Source: Salinimicrobium xinjiangense DSM 19287
GTDB lineage: Bacteria; Bacteroidota; Bacteroidia; Flavobacteriales; Flavobacteriaceae
Length of the DNA: 61,251 bases
Direction: 5' to 3'
Assembly: GCF_000423585.1 (NCBI RefSeq)
Contig: NZ_KE384055.1
Coordinates: 1-61,251, forward strand
The notes under the pieces were generated by a model that worked only from the letters and a program-made list of their open reading frames with translations, was not told the DNA's origin and ran no database searches. Both the position numbers and the translations under genes were made by a program. Below are positions 45,936 to 53,422 of the stretch, piece by piece. Positions within the stretch are counted from its first letter, which is position 1; every line of letters starts with the position of its first letter.

Positions 45936-48278
45936 CTAAAGATTTACTTTAAAAGAGAGATTCAGCCTTGCCCCGTTTCCTTTGATATAATTATCTGGTC
46001 TTGCATCCCACTGCGAAATAGGCAGGTAGTAATCTTCATTAAGCAGGTTTTGCACTCCCAGACTCAACATAGTATTGGCAGTCATATTATAATTGGCCGA
46101 AAGGCTTACCAAATTAAATGCTTCTACAGGACCCTGGCCGTAGACGTAGCTGCCGTTGGGACGGGGATCAAACTTTTTCCTGTTCCCGCTGTAAATATGT
46201 GAAAGACGCATGTTGAGTTTATCAAACATATTATAGCTGATATAACTGGCCACCTTTACCGGTGGAATACGATCACCATTCATATAATTTTCAAATTCGC
46301 CGTCATCTTCTGCATCAAGTTTTCCTTCAATATAAGAAACGGAGGTCCCAAAAGTAAGATCTTCCAGTAGTCTTGTATCAAGAGCAAGTTCAAAACCGTA
46401 TACTTTTTCAGGCTGACGGGCGATCTGGAATACGCCGTTTACTTCCCGGTAAGTTGCTCCAAGTTCTGAAGTACTTATGAAATATGCTCCGCTAAGGCTG
46501 GTATTTCCGAAGTAACTATTGAATCCTGCTTCGTAATTATTGGCGATCACAGCTTCCGAAGAGATTTGATCAATCGTATTCTCGGTAGCACTTCTTAAGG
46601 TGCGGCCAAGGTCGGCAATGGAGAAACTTTGAGAAAAGCTCACAAAAGGTTTAAATACCTCCCAACGGTTATAGCGTAAACCTGCATTAAAGGTAGTAGC
46701 GTCATATTTTAATTCACCTCCTTCTACAGGAACATTTCCCTGGGCAGTACCACCATTTGGCATAATATAGATTGTGGTATAATCCGGAATATCAATATTG
46801 ATATTTTCAAAACGTATCCCGGCCTTTAAAACCAGATCCCGGTAAATCGTCTTTAACTGAGCATAGGGAGCATAGTTCTTCATATCCACTTCCGGTACCC
46901 ATAGTCTGCCATCAACCAGATATTGAGAAGTTACATCATTTAGAATATCAACCCCATACAGGATGTCTCCGCTAAAACTATCACCAAAAGCATAGGGAGT
47001 TTTAAAATTTGCGCGGAGTCCTTTTTTGTCAGATTCTATCATGGATTGTCCGCCTTCGTATCCGGTTTCGCTGTTAAAGAAGAATGGGGAGTATCCGTAA
47101 ACGGTCTGAAAATCCTGAAAGTAAAGGTTGGCACTAAAATCGGTGTTACCAATCAGGTTATACGAATTGTAGGTTAACTGGCCGTTATGGTTGTACCTGT
47201 TTCCCTGGTCAACTCCCAGGTCCTCTCCAATAACTCCTATAGCAGGACGTACTCCGTATACTCCGGGCTGATTAATATATTCTGTATCCTGATTGCTGCT
47301 GAAATAATTGTACATGAATTCCAGATTGTTATTATGGTCTATATCATAATTCAGCTTTCCAAAAAGGTTGTACTGGTTTGTTTCACCTAAACCATAGGAG
47401 GGAGAAATAACCTCCCCGTTAGCATCTCTGAAGATACCGGTTTGTCCAAAGCTCGCATTTGCAACATAACCCAGGTCACCTGCCTGTCCTGCAAATGTTT
47501 GGGATAATTTGGAGCTCAGGGTATGTTCAGTATTTACCAGGGAAATCCCGCTGCTAAGCTCTGTGGTGCTTTCAAACTTTTTATAGGCTTTGGGTTTTTT
47601 CGTGATGTAGTTGATGATCCCGCCGTCTGCACCATTACCGTATATGGCTGTTGCGCCCTTAATGATCTCTATACGCTCAATTACATTAGGATCTATGGTA
47701 TTCACATCTCTGCTCCCGTTTCGCAGGGGAGTGGATTGCGGAATTCCGTCAATGAGGATCAGCATTTTTCGTCCTCTTAAAGTTTGACCTGTACTGCTGG
47801 TTTGACTGGTGCTAATAGCAAGGCCGGGAACTTCATTCATAACATCGGCAATAGAATTACTTGTAAGGTTGTGTCTCTCAATATCCCTGGAGTTTAAAAC
47901 AGAAACGGAAGAGGGTACTTCATCAAGGGTTTCGGTACGTCGGTTGGTTGTAATAACTACTTCGGCAAGGTCCTTTAATTCTTCTTCCAGAACAATATTG
48001 AGTATTCTTGATTCTCCCGGTTTTAGCTGAATTCTTCTTGTAGCGGTGTTAAAACCGGGGGAGCTAATCTGGAGATAATATTCTCCCGGAGATAGGCTGG
48101 GGAAGTTGTATGATCCATCGGCATCTGCGGTTGTTGAGAGGCCGGTATTTTGGAAACTAAGACTGGCATAAGGAATGGATTCATTCTGAGGTCCGGTTAT
48201 TTTACCGGATAAGCTTGCATTTTGAGCATTCGCAATAAAACCCGATAGTAATAAAGCGAGAAGGAGGGGAAATCTCAT
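45936..48278 (-). CDS. TonB-dependent outer-membrane receptor (probable siderophore/iron)
   Basis: A 780-residue outer-membrane protein. A Sec signal peptide (about 1-19, cleaving after IANAQ) is followed by a carboxypeptidase-regulatory-like beta domain (about 20-105), a plug domain (about 110-230; with SVSVLNSRDIERHN and IERIEIIKGATAIYGNGADGGIINYITKKP-type motif, starting IERIEIIKGA) and a 22-strand-type barrel ending in LNLSFKVNL. The plug pattern and barrel are typical of siderophore receptors. The companion PepSY gene and a dyad over the promoter support iron-regulated expression. The ligand is not known. Confidence 0.92.
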   Translation of the reverse strand: MRFPLLLALLLSGFIANAQNASLSGKITGPQNESIPYASLSFQNTGLSTTADADGSYNFPSLSPGEYYLQISSPGFNTATRRIQLKPGESRILNIVLEEELKDLAEVVITTNRRTETLDEVPSSVSVLNSRDIERHNLTSNSIADVMNEVPGLAISTSQTSSTGQTLRGRKMLILIDGIPQSTPLRNGSRDVNTIDPNVIERIEIIKGATAIYGNGADGGIINYITKKPKAYKKFESTTELSSGISLVNTEHTLSSKLSQTFAGQAGDLGYVANASFGQTGIFRDANGEVISPSYGLGETNQYNLFGKLNYDIDHNNNLEFMYNYFSSNQDTEYINQPGVYGVRPAIGVIGEDLGVDQGNRYNHNGQLTYNSYNLIGNTDFSANLYFQDFQTVYGYSPFFFNSETGYEGGQSMIESDKKGLRANFKTPYAFGDSFSGDILYGVDILNDVTSQYLVDGRLWVPEVDMKNYAPYAQLKTIYRDLVLKAGIRFENINIDIPDYTTIYIMPNGGTAQGNVPVEGGELKYDATTFNAGLRYNRWEVFKPFVSFSQSFSIADLGRTLRSATENTIDQISSEAVIANNYEAGFNSYFGNTSLSGAYFISTSELGATYREVNGVFQIARQPEKVYGFELALDTRLLEDLTFGTSVSYIEGKLDAEDDGEFENYMNGDRIPPVKVASYISYNMFDKLNMRLSHIYSGNRKKFDPRPNGSYVYGQGPVEAFNLVSLSANYNMTANTMLSLGVQNLLNEDYYLPISQWDARPDNYIKGNGARLNLSFKVNL

Positions 48279-48292
48279 TGTATTTTTATTTG

Positions 48293-48329
48293 GATTGATT
48301 ATAAATTGGAGGCAAATGTAGAATCAATC
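48293..48329. promoter_or_regulatory. Dyad operator candidate at the TonB-receptor promoter
   Basis: GATTGATT (48293-48300) and AATCAATC (48322-48329) are perfect inverted repeats separated by 21 bases that enclose the -7 box. The placement is that of a repressor site; an iron-responsive regulator is inferred from the gene. Confidence 0.5.
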
Positions 48330-48343
48330 TAAATAAAAACAAA
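48313..48343 (-). promoter_or_regulatory. Promoter of the TonB-dependent receptor gene
   Basis: On the minus strand TTTG (48343-48340), a 19-base spacer, then TACATTTG (48320-48313). Both boxes match the Bacteroidetes consensus exactly and lie 35 bases upstream of the start codon. Confidence 0.75.
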
Positions 48344-48399
48344 GAAAGAAATAAGGAAAATTTTCAGTGTGATTTATCTGGTTGAAAATGAGCATAAAA

Positions 48400-48427
48400 A
48401 AACGCCCTGCGTAAAGGCAGGGCGTTT
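48400..48427 (-). terminator. Terminator of pnp
   Basis: AAACGCCCTGC pairs with GCAGGGCGTTT around a 6-base loop, with a T run on the minus strand, 20 bases after the pnp stop. Confidence 0.93.
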
Positions 48428-48447
48428 AAAAATATTGAAATTAGGTC

Positions 48448-50682
48448 CTAATTTCTGTCATTTCTATCTCTGTTCCCTCTGGAACGATCGTCACGTCCAC
48501 GATTATCGCGTCCGTCGCGTCTCCTGTCATCACCACGATTATTATCTCTTGGTGGTCTTGGAGCGTATCCTTCAGGCTTAGGCAAAAGTGCTTTGCGGGA
48601 AACTTTCGGTTTTCTTGTTTTAGGATCCATTCCCAGGTATTTCACTTCAAAAATATCCCCCATGTTCACAACATCCGAAACATTTTCTGTGCGTTCCCAT
48701 GCCAGTTCAGAAACGTGAAGCAGTACCTCATTTCCTTTGGCTTGCGTGTATTCCACAACAGCTCCAAAATCAAGCATTTTCACCACCCGAACTTCGTAGG
48801 TTTTACCAACTTCCGGTTTAAAGGTTATTGCTTTTATTCGCTTCTTAACTTCATCGATCATCTCCTGGTTCACACCAAGAATTTCAATGATCCCCACATC
48901 CTCGACTTCTTCAATTACAATGGTTGTACCGGTTTCCTTCTGCATTTCCTGGATAACTTTTCCACCAGGTCCTATCACAGCGCCAATGAATTCCTGAGGA
49001 ATCTCCACTTTTTCCATTTTTGGAGCATGTGCCTTCACATTTGCTTTAGGTTCAGAAATAGTTTCGGCCATTTTATCAAGAATATGCATACGTCCTGCTC
49101 TCGCCTGTTTTAAAGCTTTTACAAGAATTTCATAAGGAAGGCCCTTTACTTTGATATCCATCTGGCAGGCTGTGATACCGTCGGCCGTTCCGGTTACTTT
49201 AAAGTCCATATCTCCCAAGTGATCTTCATCTCCCAGAATATCTGAAAGTACCGCATAACGTTCTCCCTCAGAGATCAATCCCATGGCAATTCCAGATACC
49301 GGTTTTTTCATTTGAATACCTGCATCCATTAGGGCCATAGTTCCCGCACAAACTGTTGCCATAGAAGAAGAACCGTTAGATTCCAATACTTCCGAAACTA
49401 CTCTTACTGTATATGGACAGTCTTCGGGGATCATATTTTTAAGGCCTCGCTGCGCCAGGTTTCCATGTCCAATTTCCCTACGGGAAGTTCCTCTTAGAGG
49501 ATAGGCTTCACCGGTACTAAAAGGAGGGAAGTTGTAGTGTAGATAGAAAGTCTCCTCTCCCTGGTGAGTCGGCATGTCGATCATGTTAGCTTCTCTCGAA
49601 GTTCCAAGTGTCACCGTTGCCAGCGCCTGAGTTTCTCCACGGGTAAAGATAGCAGAACCATGAACTGAAGGAAGATAGTCGATCTCTGTCCAAATAGGGC
49701 GGATCTCATCTGTTTTTCTTCCGTCAAGACGCAGTCCTTCAGCAAGGGTCAATTCCCGCACTGCCTCTTTTTCAGTTTTGTTAAAATACTTTTTGATCAG
49801 ATCTGTGTTTTCCTCAAGTTCTTCTTCAGAAAACATGGCCAGTACTTCATCTTTCACTGCTGAAAATGCTTCCCCGCGATCTCTTTTACTGTGACCGCCC
49901 TTGGCGATATCATATATTTTTTGATAAGCTGCCTCACGCACTTTTGCTTCAATAGCTTCATCTGACTTTGCTTCGGGATATTCCCTTACCGGCTTTCTTC
50001 CGAAGGCATCGGCAAGACGATGTTGTGCTGCAATTTGATCTTTTATGGCTTCATGAGCGAATTTGATAGCATCTGCCATTTCTTCTTCGCTTATTTCCTT
50101 CATTTCACCTTCTACCATCATCACAGAATCCTCTGAAGCTCCAATGATCATATCGATATCAGATTGCTCCAACTGGCTGCGGCTTGGGTTGATCACGAAT
50201 TCGCCGTTGATCCTTCCTACACGGGCTTCAGAAATTGCCGTTTCAAAAGGAACGTCTGAAAGTTGGATAGCTGCTGAAGCTGCCAGTCCTGCAAGAGCAT
50301 CGGGCATTACTTCTTCATCGTGAGACATCAACTGAATCATCACCTGGGTCTCTGTCTTATAATCTGAAGGGAAAAGTGGACGCAGTACGCGGTCAACAAT
50401 TCTCATTACAAGGACTTCACCATCACTTGGACGGGCTTCTCTTTTGAAGAAACCTCCGGGGTAACGTCCTGCGGCTGCAAATTTTTCGCGATAGTCTACT
50501 GTTAAAGGAAAGAAATCCATTGTGCTTTCCTTGTAAGAAGAAACCACTGTACAAAGTAACATGGCGTCTCCCATTTGTACAACAACAGAGCCATGGGCCT
50601 GTTTTGCTAACTTACCGGTCTCGATGGAGATAGTTCTACCATCTCCAAGATCGATGACCTCTTTAAATGTCTTTGGAATCAT
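48448..50682 (-). CDS. pnp: Polynucleotide phosphorylase with R/D/N-rich tail
   Basis: A 744-residue 3'-to-5' phosphorolytic exoribonuclease. Two RNase PH domains (first about 15-145, second about 325-545 with the FFP/GTSR region and the [16 protein letters not shown] active-site block), an all-helical linker, a KH domain (about 565-625; [12 protein letters not shown]) and an S1 domain (about 630-700; [23 protein letters not shown]) are visible. A ~40-residue arginine/aspartate/asparagine-rich tail ([17 protein letters not shown]) extends past S1, unlike E. coli. It is preceded by a long, structured leader and by rpsO, the usual neighbour. Confidence 0.97.
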   Translation of the reverse strand: MIPKTFKEVIDLGDGRTISIETGKLAKQAHGSVVVQMGDAMLLCTVVSSYKESTMDFFPLTVDYREKFAAAGRYPGGFFKREARPSDGEVLVMRIVDRVLRPLFPSDYKTETQVMIQLMSHDEEVMPDALAGLAASAAIQLSDVPFETAISEARVGRINGEFVINPSRSQLEQSDIDMIIGASEDSVMMVEGEMKEISEEEMADAIKFAHEAIKDQIAAQHRLADAFGRKPVREYPEAKSDEAIEAKVREAAYQKIYDIAKGGHSKRDRGEAFSAVKDEVLAMFSEEELEENTDLIKKYFNKTEKEAVRELTLAEGLRLDGRKTDEIRPIWTEIDYLPSVHGSAIFTRGETQALATVTLGTSREANMIDMPTHQGEETFYLHYNFPPFSTGEAYPLRGTSRREIGHGNLAQRGLKNMIPEDCPYTVRVVSEVLESNGSSSMATVCAGTMALMDAGIQMKKPVSGIAMGLISEGERYAVLSDILGDEDHLGDMDFKVTGTADGITACQMDIKVKGLPYEILVKALKQARAGRMHILDKMAETISEPKANVKAHAPKMEKVEIPQEFIGAVIGPGGKVIQEMQKETGTTIVIEEVEDVGIIEILGVNQEMIDEVKKRIKAITFKPEVGKTYEVRVVKMLDFGAVVEYTQAKGNEVLLHVSELAWERTENVSDVVNMGDIFEVKYLGMDPKTRKPKVSRKALLPKPEGYAPRPPRDNNRGDDRRRDGRDNRGRDDRSRGNRDRNDRN

Positions 50683-50965
50683 AAATTTTAAATTCTACTC
50701 CTGCTCATTTGCAGGTTTGTTAAACAATGGTCTCCCGTTATGTCTGAACGGGACAGGTTGTGTTGTTGTTGTTGTGGGTTGTGAAGACCAATGAAAAACT
50801 GCCTTTTGTTTTCTCACCTGTAAGGTCAGAAAAACTACAGGTGTCAAAAATGAGCTTTTATTACTGAATTATTTCAGGTTAAAAATTACGGAGATTTTTC
50901 AAAGAAAAAGAAAAATCTGTACTTAATTTTTTCAAAAAGCTGATTTTTAAAAGGAATGATATAAA
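50683..50965 (-). promoter_or_regulatory. Long leader of pnp with two stem-loops
   Basis: About 280 bases between the rpsO terminator and the pnp start hold no gene. Two inverted repeats stand out: CACCTGTA/TACAGGTG (50815-50843, 8-bp perfect stem) and CCCGTT/AACGGG (50734-50752). In E. coli, PNPase autoregulates through an RNase III-cut hairpin in its leader. A similar role is plausible here but not shown. Confidence 0.45.
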
Positions 50966-50990
50966 AAAAGGGGCCATAATAGCCCCTTTT
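50966..50990 (-). terminator. Terminator of rpsO
   Basis: AAAAGGGGC pairs with GCCCCTTTT around a 7-base loop, with further T on the minus strand, directly at the rpsO stop codon. Confidence 0.92.
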
Positions 50991-50992
50991 AA

Positions 50993-51262
50993 TTATTTTC
51001 TTAATCCTAATTCTTTAATGATCGCACGATATCTCAAAATATCCTTCTTCATCAAATAATCCAGTAAGCTTCTTCTCTTACCTACCAGCATTACAAGTGA
51101 CCGCTCGGTATTATAATCTTTACGGTTTTTCTTTAGGTGCTGAGACAAGTGTTCGATACGGTGAGTAAATAAAGCGATTTGACCTTCGGCAGATCCTGTG
51201 TCGTTCTTACCCTTACCGTGTTTTGCAAAAAGTTCTTCTTTTGCTTCCTTAGTTAAATACAT
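50993..51262 (-). CDS. rpsO: Ribosomal protein S15
   Basis: An 89-residue small-subunit protein that binds the 16S rRNA central domain early in assembly. The family core is evident: GSAEGQIALFTHRIEHLSQHLKKNRKDY followed by RSLVMLVGKRRSLLDYL. Exactly the usual length. It precedes pnp, as in many bacteria, but a terminator and a long leader separate them here. A -7 box lies at 51316-51323. Confidence 0.98.
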   Translation of the reverse strand: MYLTKEAKEELFAKHGKGKNDTGSAEGQIALFTHRIEHLSQHLKKNRKDYNTERSLVMLVGKRRSLLDYLMKKDILRYRAIIKELGLRK

Positions 51263-51315
51263 TCCAATATTAATTTTAATGATTTTTATGTATTGGCAGT
51301 TTTTCTACCAGGGCG

Positions 51316-51323
51316 CAAATATA
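51316..51323 (-). promoter_or_regulatory. Candidate -7 promoter box of rpsO
   Basis: The minus strand reads TATATTTG, an exact match, 54 bases upstream of the start; the region beyond is a TATA-rich tract without a clear -33 TTTG. Confidence 0.5.
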
Positions 51324-51388
51324 ATATAATATAAAATATGAGCGATGTAATTTTTTACTTTTCTGGAAATCAGGATAAAAATGCTGTT

Positions 51389-52246
51389 TTAAGCTCTTAT
51401 TGGCTGATTTAGAATAAGATCAAGATATTGATTTACCCTGTTCTTAAGTTCAGATCTTTTAGTGATAAAATCCAGAAATCCATGTTCCAGAAGGAATTCT
51501 GATGTTTGGAAATCATCCGGCAGGTCTTTTCCTGTGGTGTCTTTTACTACGCGCGGTCCTGCAAAACCTATTAAGGCTCCGGGTTCGGCAATATTAATAT
51601 CTCCCAGCATGGCAAAAGAAGCAGTGGTGCCACCTGTAGTAGGATCTGTACATAGAGAGATATATGGAATTTTAGCATCTGCAAGCTGGGCCAGTTTTGC
51701 TGAAGTTTTAGCCAGCTGCATCAAAGAGTAGGCTGCTTCCATCATTCTTGCCCCACCAGATTTCGAGATCACCATCAACGGAATTTTATTTTCCAGGGCA
51801 TAGTCTGCCGCACGGGAAATCTTTTCACCTACCACAGAACCCATTGATCCTCCAATAAAAGCGAAATCCATACAAGCTACAACAAGATCTTTTCCCTTTG
51901 ATTTACCCACAGCTGTACGTACTGCATCTTTTAATCCCGTTTTTTTCTGTGCTTCCTCAAGCCTGTCTGTATACTTCTTGGTGTCTTCAAATTCCAGTGG
52001 ATCCCGGGAAGAAAGGTTTTTGTCTAGCTCAGTATACTTGTTATCGTCAAAAAGAATCTTAAAGTATTCATTGCTTCCAATTCTTACATGGTACCCATCT
52101 TCGGGACTTACGTAAAAATTCTTCTCGAGCTGTTCTGCATCAACGATCTTTCCCGTTGGAGATTTGTACCACAAACCTTTTGGTACATCCTTCTTATCTT
52201 CTGTAGCAGTTTGTATTCCTTTTTGTGTTCTTCTAAACCAGGCCAT
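51389..52246 (-). CDS. accD: Acetyl-CoA carboxylase carboxyltransferase beta subunit without zinc ligands
   Basis: A 285-residue crotonase-fold subunit that, with AccA, transfers the carboxyl group from biotin to acetyl-CoA in fatty-acid synthesis. The crotonase core is normal ([45 protein letters not shown]). The N-terminal region aligns with the E. coli zinc ribbon (GLWYK, then LEKNFYV), but all four cysteine ligands are replaced: KSPTGK and VSPEDGYH. The fold must be kept without zinc. I believe related flavobacteria share this. It lies downstream of fbaA, separated by a terminator. Confidence 0.95.
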   Translation of the reverse strand: MAWFRRTQKGIQTATEDKKDVPKGLWYKSPTGKIVDAEQLEKNFYVSPEDGYHVRIGSNEYFKILFDDNKYTELDKNLSSRDPLEFEDTKKYTDRLEEAQKKTGLKDAVRTAVGKSKGKDLVVACMDFAFIGGSMGSVVGEKISRAADYALENKIPLMVISKSGGARMMEAAYSLMQLAKTSAKLAQLADAKIPYISLCTDPTTGGTTASFAMLGDINIAEPGALIGFAGPRVVKDTTGKDLPDDFQTSEFLLEHGFLDFITKRSELKNRVNQYLDLILNQPIRA

Positions 52247-52266
52247 ATTGTAAGGGATTAAATAAG

Positions 52267-52299
52267 ACAGGCTGCAAAAATAGCTTTTTTGCAGCCTGT
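52267..52299 (-). terminator. Terminator of fbaA
   Basis: ACAGGCTGCAAAAA and TTTTTGCAGCCTGT form a 14-bp perfect stem with a 5-base loop, between the fbaA stop and accD start. The minus-strand right half contains TATTTTTG (52282-52275), an exact -7 match that might help start accD transcription. Confidence 0.85.
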
Positions 52300-52311
52300 T
52301 CTATATAGGTT

Positions 52312-53379
52312 CTAAAGTGTATCGATATTATTCAGGTCTTCAAAAGCTTTTTTCAAGCGAGCTTTGAAAGTTAATTCTCCTTCCCGTACCCATTTTCTTG
52401 GGTCGTAGTGTTTTTTATTTGGAGAATCTGCGCCATCGGGATTACCTATTTGGGACTTCAGATAATCTGCCTTTTCACCCATGTAATCACGAATACCTTC
52501 CATGTAAGCATATTGAAGGTCGGTGTCAATGTTCATTTTGATCACACCATATCCAATCGCTTCTCTGATTTCTTCCACGGTAGAACCGCTTCCGCCGTGA
52601 AAAACGAAATCTATCGTATTCTTTCCAACTCCGTACTTTTCAGAAATAAAATCCTGGGAATTTTTCAGGATCACAGGGGTAAGCTTTACGTTTCCGGGCT
52701 TATAAACACCATGAACATTTCCAAAGGCTGCGGCAATAGTGAATTGATCACTCACCTTACTTAATTCTTCGTATGCATATGCAACCTCGTCTGGCTGGGT
52801 GTATAATTTAGAAGAATCGATATCTGTATTGTCTACTCCATCTTCTTCCCCGCCTGTCACTCCAAGTTCGATCTCAAGGGTCATACCCATTTTGCTCATT
52901 CTCTCCAGGTACTTTTTACAGGTTTGGATGTTCTCTTCAAGAGGCTCTTCAGATAGATCAAGCATATGAGAGCTGTAAAGGGGTTTTCCAAACTGTTCGA
53001 AATGTTTTTCGCTGGCGTCAAGCATTCCATCTACCCATCCGGTCAATTTCTTTGCACAATGGTCAGTATGAAGAATAACGGTAGCGCCGTATGCTTCTGC
53101 AAGTTCATGTACGTGTTTTGCGCCGGCAATAGCTCCTGCTATTGCTGCTTTTTCATCTTTATTGGAAAGACCTTTACCTGCATTGAACTGGGCTCCTCCA
53201 TTGGAGAATTGTATAATAACGGGGGAATTTAATTCGGCGGCGGTCTCAAGTACAGCATTAATTGTACTTGAACCTATTACGTTAACCGCAGGAAGGGCGA
53301 AATTCTTTTTTTTCGCATATTTGAAGATTTCCTGTACCTCTTTGCCTGTGGCTACGCCGGGTTTTATATTATGGCTCAT
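52312..53379 (-). CDS. fbaA: Class II fructose-bisphosphate aldolase
   Basis: A 355-residue zinc-dependent TIM-barrel aldolase splitting fructose 1,6-bisphosphate in glycolysis and gluconeogenesis. Zinc ligands and active-site blocks are visible: HTDHCAKK (about 107-114), LEIELGVTGGEEDGVDN, FGNVHGVYKPGNVKL and the phosphate-binding FHGGSGST followed by KMNIDTDLQ. Length and motifs match the E. coli FbaA subtype (359 residues). Its start lies 43 bases after the tamL stop; it is probably transcribed with or from within that region. A strong terminator follows. Confidence 0.97.
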   Translation of the reverse strand: MSHNIKPGVATGKEVQEIFKYAKKKNFALPAVNVIGSSTINAVLETAAELNSPVIIQFSNGGAQFNAGKGLSNKDEKAAIAGAIAGAKHVHELAEAYGATVILHTDHCAKKLTGWVDGMLDASEKHFEQFGKPLYSSHMLDLSEEPLEENIQTCKKYLERMSKMGMTLEIELGVTGGEEDGVDNTDIDSSKLYTQPDEVAYAYEELSKVSDQFTIAAAFGNVHGVYKPGNVKLTPVILKNSQDFISEKYGVGKNTIDFVFHGGSGSTVEEIREAIGYGVIKMNIDTDLQYAYMEGIRDYMGEKADYLKSQIGNPDGADSPNKKHYDPRKWVREGELTFKARLKKAFEDLNNIDTL

Positions 53380-53422
53380 AAAAATTGTATTTAGGGTAAC
53401 AAAAATAAGAAAAATAGTCGGG

